Shown piece by piece: positions 19,947 to 28,581 of a stretch of 64,000 nt of DNA. Under the pieces are notes generated by a model. The model ran no database searches, was not told the origin of the DNA, and saw only the letters and a list, made by a program, of their open reading frames with translations. The stretch is taken from positions 3,053,427 to 3,117,426 of the forward strand of contig NZ_JH584241.1 in NCBI RefSeq assembly GCF_000241485.1, written 5' to 3'. The translations under genes and the position numbers were made by a program. Every line of letters starts with the position of its first letter. The first letter of the stretch is position 1. This stretch comes from Sphingomonas sp. PAMC 26605 (GTDB lineage: Bacteria; Pseudomonadota; Alphaproteobacteria; Sphingomonadales; Sphingomonadaceae).

Positions 19947-20036
19947 TGGCGGAGAGAGTGGGATTCGAACCCACGGTGAGCTTGCACCCACGGCGGTTTT
20001 CAAGACCGCTGCCTTAAACCACTCGGCCATCTCTCC
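19947..20036 (-). tRNA. tRNA-Ser (UGA)
   Basis: The minus strand folds as a 90-nt class II tRNA. It has a GGAGAGA/TCTCTCC acceptor, a D-arm, the anticodon loop CTTGAAA (anticodon UGA), a long variable arm, a T-loop with GTTCGAATC, discriminator G and an encoded CCA (19947-19949). Confidence 0.97.
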
Positions 20037-20048
20037 GCGCTATGGATC

Positions 20049-20077
20049 GCATAACCATCCCGCCCCGGTTCGTGCAA
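20049..20077 (-). promoter_or_regulatory. Putative sigma-70 promoter of tRNA-Ser
   Basis: On the minus strand, TTGCAC (20077-20072) and TTATGC (20054-20049) are separated by 17 bp. The -10 box lies 13 bp before the tRNA 5' end. Confidence 0.5.
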
Positions 20078-20158
20078 GGGCCACTGCGTGCGCGGTTTGT
20101 GATGGAGTGCGGGCCTTTGGGGGTTCATGTGCGCGGGCGGCTGTGCCAAAGTTGCGCA

Positions 20159-21205
20159 ATGCGGGACAAACACACATTACGCGCTCGGATCGTTCAGGGC
20201 GCTGCAGCGATCGCGCTGTGTCTCGGGCTGGGTGGGCCGGCCGGCGCGCAGGACGACGCGGGTTTCCAGAGCTATCTGACGACGCTCCGCGCCAAGGCCG
20301 AGGCCAAGGGCGTCAGCCGTACGACGCTCGATGCGGTAATCCCGACGCTGACGCTCAATCCGCGCGTGATCGAGCTCGACCGCGCGCAGCCCGGCGCCAA
20401 TCCGAACGCCGGCGTCCCCGATTTCGCGCCGTACAAGGCGCAGCATTTGAGCAGCGCGCTGATCGCCAACGGGCGCAGCGCGTATCAGGCCGAGCGCTGG
20501 CGGCTGCGGCGGATCGAGCAGCAGACCGGCGTCCCCGAATCGATCATGGTCGCGATCTGGGGGCACGAGACGAGCTATGGCCGCGTGATGGGCGGGTTCG
20601 ACCTGCCGCGCGCGCTGGCGACGCTCACTTATGAGGGGCGGCGACGCGATCTCTTCGCCGACGAGTTCATCGCCTCGCTGCAGATGCTGGACCGCGGCGT
20701 GACGCGGTCGCAGCTCGTCGGCAGCTGGGCGGGGGCGACCGGCGGGCCGCAATTCCTGCCGTCGATCTATCTGCGGCTCGCGCGCGACGGCGATGGCGAC
20801 GGGCGCGCCGATATCTGGTCGAGCCATGCCGATACGCTCGCGTCGATCGGCAATTATTTCGCCAATGCCGGCTGGCGCCCGGGGCAGCCGTGGGGGCTGG
20901 CGGTGTCGGTGCCGCCGAGCTTCGACCGCAGCCAGATCACCAATCGCTTGCTGTCGCCGCGTTGCCTCAGGGTGTTCGCGCGCCACAGCGGGTGGAAGAC
21001 GATGGCGGAGTGGCGCGCGCTCGGGATCGCGCCGGTTTCGCGTGCCTGGCCGGGCGATACGGTGCTCGCGACGCTGATCGAACCGGATGGTGTCGGGCGC
21101 ACCGCCTATCTGCTGACCGGGAATTACCGTGTGATCCTCGATTACAATTGTTCGAACTTCTACGCGCTGTCGGTGGGCCTGCTCGCCGACGCGGTCGAGC
21201 AATAA
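20159..21205 (+). CDS. Lytic murein transglycosylase (MltB/SLT_2 family)
   Basis: This enzyme cleaves peptidoglycan glycan strands to 1,6-anhydro-muropeptides in the periplasm. The 348-residue protein has a signal peptide (about 1-31, ending GGPAGAQ), then the MltB-type catalytic domain with the glutamate in MVAIWGHETSYGR and the GGPQFLPSIYLRLARDGDGDGRADIW block. The domain is followed by a short end (NCSNFYALSVGLLADAV). It lacks a C-terminal peptidoglycan-binding repeat. The ATG at 20159 gives a proper signal peptide; the longer frame from 20042 would add a meaningless lead. The SPOR gene follows after 4 bp. Confidence 0.92.
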   Translation: MRDKHTLRARIVQGAAAIALCLGLGGPAGAQDDAGFQSYLTTLRAKAEAKGVSRTTLDAVIPTLTLNPRVIELDRAQPGANPNAGVPDFAPYKAQHLSSALIANGRSAYQAERWRLRRIEQQTGVPESIMVAIWGHETSYGRVMGGFDLPRALATLTYEGRRRDLFADEFIASLQMLDRGVTRSQLVGSWAGATGGPQFLPSIYLRLARDGDGDGRADIWSSHADTLASIGNYFANAGWRPGQPWGLAVSVPPSFDRSQITNRLLSPRCLRVFARHSGWKTMAEWRALGIAPVSRAWPGDTVLATLIEPDGVGRTAYLLTGNYRVILDYNCSNFYALSVGLLADAVEQ

Positions 21206-21209
21206 GCGC

Positions 21210-22112
21210 GTGACGGTGCTGCTTGGCTTGGCGCTGCTTGGCGTCACGGTGTCGCCGGACGCTGCCACGCTCCAACGTGATCTTCGCGACCCGACCTTGC
21301 CGTCGGATAGCGCCGCGCCGCCGCAGGACGTGCCGCCAGAAGTCGCGCAAGGCACCGGTCCGCGCGGAACCTCGGGCGAGGTCCATGAGGATGGCGTCGG
21401 CTATGCCGCGCTGCTCGCTGCGCCGCCGGAAGGCCGCTGGGCCCGTGTCGCGATCGGCGTCGGTCATCCGACGCTCGCCCCCGGGACGCCGGTCGAACTG
21501 ACCGCGCTCGACACCGGACGGACGATCGTCGCCCTGGTCGTCGCGCCGAGCGGCGGGGCGGTGGTCGCGCTGTTGCCGGGGGCGGCGCAGGCGCTCGGCG
21601 TGGGCGAGCATGCCGGGGTTCGCGTCCGCACCGTCGTCGCTTCGCCGCAGGACCTGCGCGCGCTACAAGCCGGGCAAGCGGCATCGCCTCGGCTCGACGC
21701 GCCGCCGACCTTGCTCACGGCGCTTCGGCACAAGCTTCCGAACCGAGCGGTCGGCGCCGCGCCGCGCCCTTCGCCACGACCACCGATCGCGGCGGCGCGG
21801 CCGACGCCGGCTCCGCCGCGGCCCGCGCCGGCAAAGCCCCACGCCGCGGCCGAGACCCAGCCTCCCGCATACGCAAAGCCTGTGCCGCTGCCGGCCCCGG
21901 CGCGCGGCGGGCTGATGGTCCAGGTCGCTGCGCTCTCGTCGGCCGAGCGCGCCGCGGGGCTCGCCAAGCAGCTCGGCGGACGCGTCGTCCCGCTCGGCAA
22001 GCTCTACCGCGTCCAGCTCGGGCCCTTCGCCGACCCCGCCGCGGCGCAGCGCGCACGTGACGGCGCCGCGCGACGCGGCTATGCTGACGCACGCATTTTC
22101 CACACCGACTGA
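21210..22112 (+). CDS. SPOR-domain protein with a degenerate RlpA-like domain
   Basis: This 300-residue exported protein has a short N-terminal hydrophobic segment, an RlpA-like double-psi barrel at about 50-140 (APGTPVELTALDTGRTIVALV), a Pro/Ala-rich linker at about 185-235, and a C-terminal SPOR domain at about 233-300 (LMVQVAALSSAERAAGLAKQL), which binds denuded septal glycan. The RlpA catalytic Asp motif (usually NDRGP) is replaced by VAPSGGA, so transglycosylase activity is doubtful. The GTG start lies 4 bp after the transglycosylase stop. It probably works with the adjacent transglycosylase and carboxypeptidase in septal wall processing. Confidence 0.8.
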   Translation: MTVLLGLALLGVTVSPDAATLQRDLRDPTLPSDSAAPPQDVPPEVAQGTGPRGTSGEVHEDGVGYAALLAAPPEGRWARVAIGVGHPTLAPGTPVELTALDTGRTIVALVVAPSGGAVVALLPGAAQALGVGEHAGVRVRTVVASPQDLRALQAGQAASPRLDAPPTLLTALRHKLPNRAVGAAPRPSPRPPIAAARPTPAPPRPAPAKPHAAAETQPPAYAKPVPLPAPARGGLMVQVAALSSAERAAGLAKQLGGRVVPLGKLYRVQLGPFADPAAAQRARDGAARRGYADARIFHTD

Positions 22113-22129
22113 AAACGAGACCGAACCGC

Positions 22130-23299
22130 ATGTCCTCGCGCCAGAAACTGCTTGCCGCCGCTGTCGTCGCCTTTGCCGCAACGTGCCCGGCAGTCGCCGC
22201 CCCCGATTTCCAAACCCCGGCGCCGGTCGCCTATCTGCAGGATCTGTCGTCGGGTGCGATCCTGTATCAGAAGGATGCCGACCGCCGCATGCCGCCCGCC
22301 TCGATGGCGAAGATGATGACGGTCTATGTCGCGTTCGAGATGATCAAGTCGGGCGAGTTGAAGCTCGACCAGAAATTCCCCGTCCGCCCCGAGACGTGGC
22401 GCGCGTGGCATTCGCAGGGCTCGACGATGTTCCTGTCGTCGGGCGAGGAAGTCAGCGTCGAAGATCTGCTGAAAGGGATCGTCACGCTGTCGGGCAACGA
22501 TGCCTGCGTCGTGCTCGCCGAGGGGATTTCGGGGACCGAGAGCGCGTTCACCGAGCGGATGAACCGCGCGGCGGCCAAGCTCGGCCTGAGCAACAGCCAT
22601 TTCGGCACCGCGAACGGCTGGCCCGATAATGGCGTGACCTATGTCACCGCGCGCGATCTCGCCAAACTCGCCTCGGCGACGATCCGCGACTTCCCCGATT
22701 TCTACAAGCGCTTCTACTCGCTGCGCAGCTTCACCTGGGGCAAGACCCTCGGCGGCGAGAAGCCGATCGACCAGGCCAATCGTGATCCGTTGCTCGGTCG
22801 CGTGTCGGGCGCCGATGGCCTCAAGACCGGCCATACCGACGAAGCCGGTTATGGCTTCACCGGCTCGGCGCAGCAGAACGGTCGCCGGCTCGTGCTGGTG
22901 ATGGCGGGCCTCGGCAGCTCGGGCCAGCGCGCCGAGGAATCGGTCAAGTTCATGGAATGGGGCTTCCGCGCGTGGCAGGCCAAGCCGATCCTCGCCAAGG
23001 GCAAGCAGATCGAGACCGCCGAGGTCCAGCTCGGCAACGCGCGCACCGTTGGCCTCGTCGCCGCGAACGATCTCAGCGCGACGCTCCCGGCCGGCACCGC
23101 GGGCGAGATGAAGCTCAGCGTGCAATATGACGGGCCGATCAAGGCGCCGATCAAGGCCGGCCAGCATATCGCCGATCTCGTCGTGGTGACGCCCGGCATG
23201 CCCGCCGAACGCCTTCCGCTGGTGGCGGCGAACGACGTCAGCGAGGCCGGTTTCTTCGGGCGCGCCTGGGCGGGTCTGATGAGCCTGTTCGGCGCTTGA
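22130..23299 (+). CDS. D-alanyl-D-alanine carboxypeptidase (DacA/DacC type)
   Basis: This penicillin-binding protein trims the terminal D-Ala from peptidoglycan stem peptides. The 389-residue protein has a signal peptide (cut near AVAAPDF). The three active-site motifs are SxxK in PPASMAKMMT, SxN in LSGNDAC and KTG in DGLKTGHTDEAG. A C-terminal beta-rich PBP5-C domain (about 290-365) is followed by a hydrophobic or amphipathic tail (FFGRAWAGLMSLFG) that should hold it to the inner membrane. tmk starts 4 bp downstream. Confidence 0.95.
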   Translation: MSSRQKLLAAAVVAFAATCPAVAAPDFQTPAPVAYLQDLSSGAILYQKDADRRMPPASMAKMMTVYVAFEMIKSGELKLDQKFPVRPETWRAWHSQGSTMFLSSGEEVSVEDLLKGIVTLSGNDACVVLAEGISGTESAFTERMNRAAAKLGLSNSHFGTANGWPDNGVTYVTARDLAKLASATIRDFPDFYKRFYSLRSFTWGKTLGGEKPIDQANRDPLLGRVSGADGLKTGHTDEAGYGFTGSAQQNGRRLVLVMAGLGSSGQRAEESVKFMEWGFRAWQAKPILAKGKQIETAEVQLGNARTVGLVAANDLSATLPAGTAGEMKLSVQYDGPIKAPIKAGQHIADLVVVTPGMPAERLPLVAANDVSEAGFFGRAWAGLMSLFGA

Positions 23300-23303
23300 G
23301 CCA

Positions 23304-23936
23304 ATGTCCGTGACGGGCCGCTTCATCTCGCTCGAGGGCGGGGAGGGGGCGGGCAAGTCGACGCAAGCGAAACGCCTCGCCGCCGCGCTCGGCGCGCGCG
23401 GGATCGATGCGCTCGTCACCCGCGAACCCGGCGGGAGCGAAGGCGCCGAGGCGATCCGCGCGCTGCTGATGCAGGGCGCGGTATCGCGCTGGAGCCCGCA
23501 TAGCGAAGCCTTGCTGTTCGCCGCCGCGCGCGCCGATCATGTCGAAAAGACGATCCGGCCGGCGCTGGGGGCGGGGCGGTGGGTGATCTGCGATCGCTTC
23601 CTCGACAGCAGCCGGGCGTATCAAGGCGTGGCGGGCGGGATCGATGACGCAGCCGTCCTTGCGTTGCACGGCTTCGGTTCGCGCGGGCTGCTGCCCGATC
23701 GCACGCTCGTGCTCGAGCTCTCGCCCGAGCAGGGGCGCGCGCGCGCGGCGGTGCGCGACGGCGCGGCGGCCGATCGCTTCGCGGCGCGCGGGGCGGCGTT
23801 CCATGCCGACGTCGCGGCTGCGTTCCACCGTTTCGCCGCCGCCGAACCCGAGCGCTTCCGCCTGATCGACGCTGCGGCCGACTTCGACACGGTTGCCGCG
23901 TCGGTGCTCGCCGCGCTGGCGGACCTGCTGCCATGA
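23304..23936 (+). CDS. tmk: Thymidylate kinase
   Basis: This enzyme phosphorylates dTMP to dTDP with ATP. The 210-residue protein begins RFISLEGGEGAGKSTQ (P-loop), followed by TREPGGSEGAEAIR (DR/E-type motif), the CDRFLDSSRAYQG dTMP-binding block, and a lid-like basic region. The start ATG at 23304 lies 4 bp after the carboxypeptidase gene. Its TGA overlaps the holB ATG (ATGA), a tmk-holB coupling common in bacteria. Confidence 0.96.
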   Translation: MSVTGRFISLEGGEGAGKSTQAKRLAAALGARGIDALVTREPGGSEGAEAIRALLMQGAVSRWSPHSEALLFAAARADHVEKTIRPALGAGRWVICDRFLDSSRAYQGVAGGIDDAAVLALHGFGSRGLLPDRTLVLELSPEQGRARAAVRDGAAADRFAARGAAFHADVAAAFHRFAAAEPERFRLIDAAADFDTVAASVLAALADLLP

Positions 23937-24910
23937 CGCTGCCGCTCGGCAACGACGCCGCGCATCAGGCCTTCGCCGCCGCGATGACGAACGGGGCGTT
24001 GCACCATGCCTGGCTGTTTGCCGGCCCCGAAGGGATCGGCAAGGCGACCTTCGCCCGCATGGCTGCGTTGCGCGTGCTCGCGCAAGGCGCGGGCGCCGAC
24101 CTGCCGCCCGGCTTCGACGTCCCCGAGAGCGATCCGCAGCGCAAGCTGATCGCCGCGGGTTCGCATCCCGATTATCGCGAACTGACGCGCCAGCCTAAGG
24201 AAGGCGACAAGACCGGGCTCGACCTCGCGCGCAGTATCCCGATCGCGCAGGTCCGCGCACTCGGGCCGATGTTCGCGACGCGGCCCTCGATGTCCGACCG
24301 CCGCGTGGTGATCATCGACTCGGTCGACGACCTCGAGCGGCCGGGCGCCTCCAACGCATTGCTCAAGAATTTGGAAGAACCGCCGCAGGGCACGATCTTC
24401 CTGCTGATCAGCCATGCCCCGGGGCGGTTGCTGCCGACGATCCGCTCGCGCTGCCGCCAGCTGCGCTTCGATCCGTTGAACGATGCAACCATGACGTCGG
24501 TGCTCGGCCATCTGCTGCCGAGCGTCGAGGATGCCGAACTGTCGGCGTTGATCGGCGTCGCGCATGGATCGCCCGGTCGCGCGCTCGGGTTTGCTGGGCT
24601 CGATCTCGCGGCGCTCGACCAGGCGCTGGCGGTGATCGCGCGCGAGGGCGATCCGGGCAATGGCCGCCGTGTCCGGCTCGCCAAATCGCTTGCGCTGAAA
24701 GCGGCGCAGAAGCGCTACGAGGCGTTTCTCGACCGCGCGCCGGCGTTCATCGCGGCGCATGCCGCCGATCGGCAGGGCGAGCGGCTGCGGATCGCGCTCG
24801 ACGGCTATGACGCCGCGCGCACGCTCGCGGCGACGGCGCGCGCGCTGACGCTCGATGCGCAGGCGACGGTGTATGAGATGGCGGGGATCGTCGCGCGGCT
24901 GGCTGCCTGA
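23933..24910 (+). CDS. holB: DNA polymerase III subunit delta-prime
   Basis: This is a clamp-loader subunit of the replicative polymerase. The 325-residue AAA+ protein has AWLFAGPEGIGKATFAR (a P-loop-like motif), RRVVIIDSVDDLERPGASNALLKNLEEPP and the sensor-1/SRC arginine-finger stretch TIRSRCRQLRF. Unlike E. coli HolB, no zinc-binding cysteine cluster is visible. It overlaps tmk by 4 nt, and metG begins 54 bp downstream. Confidence 0.94.
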   Translation: MTLPLGNDAAHQAFAAAMTNGALHHAWLFAGPEGIGKATFARMAALRVLAQGAGADLPPGFDVPESDPQRKLIAAGSHPDYRELTRQPKEGDKTGLDLARSIPIAQVRALGPMFATRPSMSDRRVVIIDSVDDLERPGASNALLKNLEEPPQGTIFLLISHAPGRLLPTIRSRCRQLRFDPLNDATMTSVLGHLLPSVEDAELSALIGVAHGSPGRALGFAGLDLAALDQALAVIAREGDPGNGRRVRLAKSLALKAAQKRYEAFLDRAPAFIAAHAADRQGERLRIALDGYDAARTLAATARALTLDAQATVYEMAGIVARLAA

Positions 24911-24964
24911 GCAGCGGCCGCGCCGAGGCTTCAATAACCCCGAGCGATGTTCTAGGAGGCGGGC

Positions 24965-26503
24965 ATGACCGAACCCTATTACATCACCACCGCGATCAGT
25001 TACCCCAACGGCCGCCCGCATATCGGGCACGCCTATGAGGCGATCGCGACCGATGCGATCGCGCGCTACCAGCGGCAGTTGGGCCGCGAGGTGCGCTTCC
25101 AGACCGGCACCGACGAACATGGCCTCAAGATGGTGCAGGAAGCGCGCAAGCGCGACTTGACGCCGCGTGCGCTTGCCGATGAAATGAGCGGGTATTTCAA
25201 GGCGATGGCCGACGCTCTTGATATCTCGTACGATCGCTTCATCCGTACCAGCGACGAGGATCATTATCGCGCGAGCCAGGCAATCTGGCGGGCGATGGAG
25301 GCAGCGGGCGATCTGTATCTCGATCGTTACGAGGGCTGGTATTCGGTCCGCGACGAGGCGTTCTACGACGAGAAGGAACTGGTCGAAGGCGAGGGCGGTG
25401 CTAAGCTTTCGCCGCAAGGGACGCCGGTCGAATGGACCGCCGAGGAGACCTGGTTCTTCAAGCTCTCGAAATATCAGCAGCCGCTGCTCGATTATTACGC
25501 CGCGAACCCCGACTTCATCCGCCCCGAGGCGCGGCGCAACGAGATCCTGCGCTTCGTCGAGGGCGGGCTGTCCGATTTGTCGGTATCGCGCACCAGCTTC
25601 GACTGGGGTGTTCCGGTTCCCGGCAGCCCGGGGCACGTGATGTACGTCTGGGTCGACGCGCTGACCAACTATCTGACCGGCGTCGGCTATCCTGACGATG
25701 TCGAACTGTACGAAACCTTCTGGCCCGCGCATCTGCACATCATCGGCAAGGATATCGTGCGATTTCATGCGGTTTACTGGCCAGCCTTCCTGATGAGTGC
25801 GAATATCCCGCTGCCGGGCGGGGTGTTCGGCCACGGATTTCTGCTCAACCGCGGCGAGAAGATGTCGAAGTCGGTCGGCAACGTCACCGATCCGATGGAA
25901 CTCGCCGAGCGTTTCGGGGTCGACGCGCTACGCTACTTTCTGCTGCGCGAGGTGAGTTTCGGGCAGGATGGCAGCTATTCGGAGGACGCGATCGTGACGC
26001 GGTGCAATGCCGATCTCGCGAACAATCTCGGCAATCTCGCGCAGCGCTGTCTGTCGATTATCGCCAAGGCGTGCGGCGGTATCGTGCCTGCGACGGGTAC
26101 CCGGACGGCGGCCGAGGATGCGCTGATCGCCAGCGTCGAAGCCGCCGAGACCGGCATGCACACCGCGATGACCGATCTCGCTTTGCATACCGCGCTCGAG
26201 GCGATCTGGGCGGCGGCGCGCGACGCCAACCAATATTTCGCCGACCAGGCGCCGTGGAGCGTGCGCAAGACGGACCCCGAGCGTGCCGACACGATCCTGT
26301 ATCACGCCGCCGAGGCGATCCGCCGCATCGCGATCCTCGCGCGCTGGGCGATCCCTAGGGGTGCCGACAAGTTGCTCGACCTGCTCGCGCAGGCGGCGGA
26401 CGCGCGAAGCTTCGCAGCGCTCGGCCATCCACTTGCGCCGGGCCTGGCGCTGCCGGCGCCGGCGGGCGTGTTTCCGCGGCTCGAATCCCTCATGGAGGCG
26501 TGA
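24965..26503 (+). CDS. metG: Methionyl-tRNA synthetase
   Basis: This enzyme charges tRNA-Met. The 512-residue class I synthetase has the HIGH motif in GRPHIGHAYEA and the KMSKS motif in GEKMSKSVGNV. It is the short form, without the C-terminal tRNA-binding/dimerisation domain. The CP region, with no obvious full zinc-cysteine set, resembles the alphaproteobacterial form. An AGGAGGCGGG ribosome-binding sequence lies just before the ATG. The stop overlaps the tatD ATG by one base. Confidence 0.96.
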   Translation: MTEPYYITTAISYPNGRPHIGHAYEAIATDAIARYQRQLGREVRFQTGTDEHGLKMVQEARKRDLTPRALADEMSGYFKAMADALDISYDRFIRTSDEDHYRASQAIWRAMEAAGDLYLDRYEGWYSVRDEAFYDEKELVEGEGGAKLSPQGTPVEWTAEETWFFKLSKYQQPLLDYYAANPDFIRPEARRNEILRFVEGGLSDLSVSRTSFDWGVPVPGSPGHVMYVWVDALTNYLTGVGYPDDVELYETFWPAHLHIIGKDIVRFHAVYWPAFLMSANIPLPGGVFGHGFLLNRGEKMSKSVGNVTDPMELAERFGVDALRYFLLREVSFGQDGSYSEDAIVTRCNADLANNLGNLAQRCLSIIAKACGGIVPATGTRTAAEDALIASVEAAETGMHTAMTDLALHTALEAIWAAARDANQYFADQAPWSVRKTDPERADTILYHAAEAIRRIAILARWAIPRGADKLLDLLAQAADARSFAALGHPLAPGLALPAPAGVFPRLESLMEA

Positions 26504-27279
26504 TGTTCGCCGACAGCCATTGCCACCTCAACTATAAGGGGCTGGTCGAAGGTCAGCAGGATGTGCTCGCGCGCGCCCGCGCGCGCGGCGTCCATGCGAT
26601 GCTCAACATCGCGACGCGCGAGAGCGAATGGGATGCGGTGATCACGACCGCCGAGCGCGAAAGCGACGTCTGGGCGACCGTCGGGATCCACCCGCATGAA
26701 GCCGACCAGCATCCCGACGTGGGCACCGCGCGACTGATCGAGCGCGCGCAGCACGCGCGCGTCGTCGGGATCGGCGAGAGCGGGCTCGACTATTTCTACG
26801 ATCACAGCGACCGCGGCCGCCAGCGCGCGAGCTTCCGCGCGCACATCGCCGCGGCGCGCGCGACGCAGTTACCGCTCGTCGTTCATACGCGCGACGCCGA
26901 GGAGGATACCGCCGCGATTATGCGCGACGAGATGGGGAAGGGGGCCTATCCCGCGGTGATCCATTGCTTCACCGCGAGCGGCGCCTTTGCCGACATCGCG
27001 CTCGACCTTGGCTGCTATATCTCGATTTCGGGGATCGTGACCTTCAAGAACGCCAGGGATCTGCAGGAAACCGCGGCGCGGCTCCCGCTCGATCGGCTGC
27101 TGATCGAGACCGACGCGCCGTTCCTCGCGCCGGTGCCGCATCGCGGAAAGACCGGCGAGCCGGCGTTCGTCGCCGACACCGCGGCGTTTCTCGCGCAACT
27201 GCGCGGCGAGCCGCTCGAGGCGCTGGCCGCGGCGACTGCGGAAAACTTTCACGCTTTGTTCACCAAGACGCGCGTATGA
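26503..27279 (+). CDS. TatD-family metal-dependent hydrolase/deoxyribonuclease
   Basis: This 258-residue TIM-barrel protein begins MFADSHCHLNYKGL (metal-binding HxH) and continues with GIHPHEAD, IGESGLDYFYD, VVHTRDAEEDT, IHCFTAS and the LLIETDAPFLAP aspartate. Family members are 3'-5' exonucleases or deoxyribonucleases of DNA quality control. The ATG at 26503 overlaps the metG stop (TGATG); a GTG directly in front is less likely. The 4-nt overlap with the next gene shows a tight operon. Confidence 0.92.
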   Translation: MFADSHCHLNYKGLVEGQQDVLARARARGVHAMLNIATRESEWDAVITTAERESDVWATVGIHPHEADQHPDVGTARLIERAQHARVVGIGESGLDYFYDHSDRGRQRASFRAHIAAARATQLPLVVHTRDAEEDTAAIMRDEMGKGAYPAVIHCFTASGAFADIALDLGCYISISGIVTFKNARDLQETAARLPLDRLLIETDAPFLAPVPHRGKTGEPAFVADTAAFLAQLRGEPLEALAAATAENFHALFTKTRV

Positions 27280-28040
27280 AGCTGCGGATCCTCGGTTCCG
27301 GCACGTCATCGGGCGTGCCGCGGATCGGCAATGACTGGGGTGCATGCGACCCGACGAACCCGCGCAATCGGCGCCTGCGGGCGTCGATCCTGATCGAGAG
27401 CGCGAGCACGCGGATCCTCGTCGATACCGGACCCGATATGCGCGAACAGTTGCTCGCGGCCGGGGTGGCTACACTCGATGCGGTGATCTGGACGCACGAT
27501 CATGCCGACCATACGCATGGCATCGACGATCTGCGGCAGGTGTTTCACGCCATGGGGCAACCGGTCCGCGGTCTGGCGCGCCCGGAGCTGAAGGCGATGC
27601 TCGAACGCCGTTTCAGCTACGTCTTTCGCGGGCATGACGGCTATCCGCCGACGGTGGTGATCGAGGCTCTCCCCGATACGATCACGATCGGCGACATCAC
27701 CGTCAGCACGGTCGAGCAGCCGCATGGCCCGTTCGTCTCGGCCGGGCTGCGGTTCGCGAGTGGCGGAAAGGCGATCGGATATGCCACCGATTTCAGCGCG
27801 ATGACGGCGGATATGGCGACGCTGTATCAGGGGCTCGACCTGTGGGTGGTCGATGCGCTGCGGCGGCGCCCGCATCCATCGCATGCCGATCTGCCGAGCG
27901 TGCTCGGTTGGATCGAGGCGTTCCGGCCGGGGCATGCGGTGCTGACGCATGTGGACCAGTCGATGGACTATGCGACGCTCGTCGCCGAACTGCCGCCGGG
28001 TGTCGAGCCGGGGTATGACGGATTGGAACGGGTCCTGTGA
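27276..28040 (+). CDS. MBL-fold metallo-hydrolase (PhnP-like)
   Basis: This 254-residue metallo-beta-lactamase-fold phosphodiesterase-type enzyme begins MKLRILGSGTSSGVPRIG. It carries the metal motif THDHADHTHG (HxHxDH), then YATDFSAMT and a late THVDQSM histidine. GVPRIGNDWGACDP resembles the PhnP 1,2-cyclic ribose-phosphate phosphodiesterases, although the substrate here is unknown because no phosphonate genes are nearby. The ATG at 27276 overlaps the tatD stop (ATGA), which rules out the longer open frame. Confidence 0.9.
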   Translation: MKLRILGSGTSSGVPRIGNDWGACDPTNPRNRRLRASILIESASTRILVDTGPDMREQLLAAGVATLDAVIWTHDHADHTHGIDDLRQVFHAMGQPVRGLARPELKAMLERRFSYVFRGHDGYPPTVVIEALPDTITIGDITVSTVEQPHGPFVSAGLRFASGGKAIGYATDFSAMTADMATLYQGLDLWVVDALRRRPHPSHADLPSVLGWIEAFRPGHAVLTHVDQSMDYATLVAELPPGVEPGYDGLERVL

Positions 28041-28219
28041 TCGACGGCACGATGACGATCGTGCTGTATGCGCTGGTGCTGATCCTGCCGCTCAGCGCGC
28101 TCGTCGCGCGGCGTCTGCCGATCGGCGATGCGATCAAACTCGCATTGGCTTGGGTTGCGATCTTTGGTGTGTTGTTCATCCTCGTGACGCTTTGGCAGGG
28201 CGCGGCGTCGGGCCCGTGA
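28037..28219 (+). CDS. Small membrane protein, unknown function
   Basis: I do not recognise this 60-residue protein. It has two hydrophobic stretches (about residues 7-23 and 35-53: TIVLYALVLILPLSALVA and ALAWVAIFGVLFILVTLW) split by a short polar loop, so it is a two-helix inner-membrane protein. The GTG start overlaps the preceding stop (GTGA), which supports translation as the last gene of the tmk-holB-metG-tatD run. It ends 31 bp before the dif-like sequence. Confidence 0.6.
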   Translation: MIDGTMTIVLYALVLILPLSALVARRLPIGDAIKLALAWVAIFGVLFILVTLWQGAASGP

Positions 28220-28581
28220 ACAGATCCAACGATCCCCAGAATACGACCTTATTTTACATAATGTATATTATCGGACTGTGAGCTAGTGGCCTTTTGGGCC
28301 AATGGGGCCGTCGTCCCCCTAAATATCGCGCGGCGCTCATGGTCGGAATCGGCGCGCCGCGGTCCCTGCAATCCATATAGCGACCAAAAACGCGACGCGA
28401 CGACGGATCCGTGCGGTGTCCCGTGATGGGGAAAGCCGAGCTTTAGCGACACCAAGAAAGTCACGGTGGAAGCCTCCGGCGCGATGCGGGATCATCTCCC
28501 AGCACAACGATCGGAATTGACGATGTCGTCCATGCTTGCTGCCCCCCGGGCGAACGCCGCATCGCATCGCGCGGGTGCGGC
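28220..28581. other. AT-richer intergenic gap carrying a dif-like site
   Basis: This gap contains no supportable gene. Its first 60 bp are strikingly AT-rich compared with the surroundings and hold the dif-like sequence. The rest is GC-rich and unremarkable. Confidence 0.7.
28251..28278. other. dif: Putative XerC/XerD recombination site dif
   Basis: The 28 bp divide into an 11-bp arm ATTTTACATAA, a 6-bp centre TGTATA and an 11-bp arm TTATCGGACTG. The inner ATAA-TGTATA-TTAT is the hallmark of bacterial chromosomal dif sites, where XerC and XerD resolve chromosome dimers. One outer arm is AT-rich, like a XerD half-site, and the other is GC-richer, like a XerC half-site. The order of arms relative to the centre is opposite to E. 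coli, so the arm assignment is uncertain. If correct, this marks the replication terminus region. Confidence 0.75.

Noticed and set aside
19864..19987. N-terminal extension of the GntR regulator
   Set aside because: It would be translated from the tRNA-Ser gene. The GTG at 19864 gives a normal regulator.
23621..25834. A 737-codon minus-strand frame
   Set aside because: It lies antisense to tmk, holB and metG, whose motifs are intact. High GC leaves long accidental open frames.
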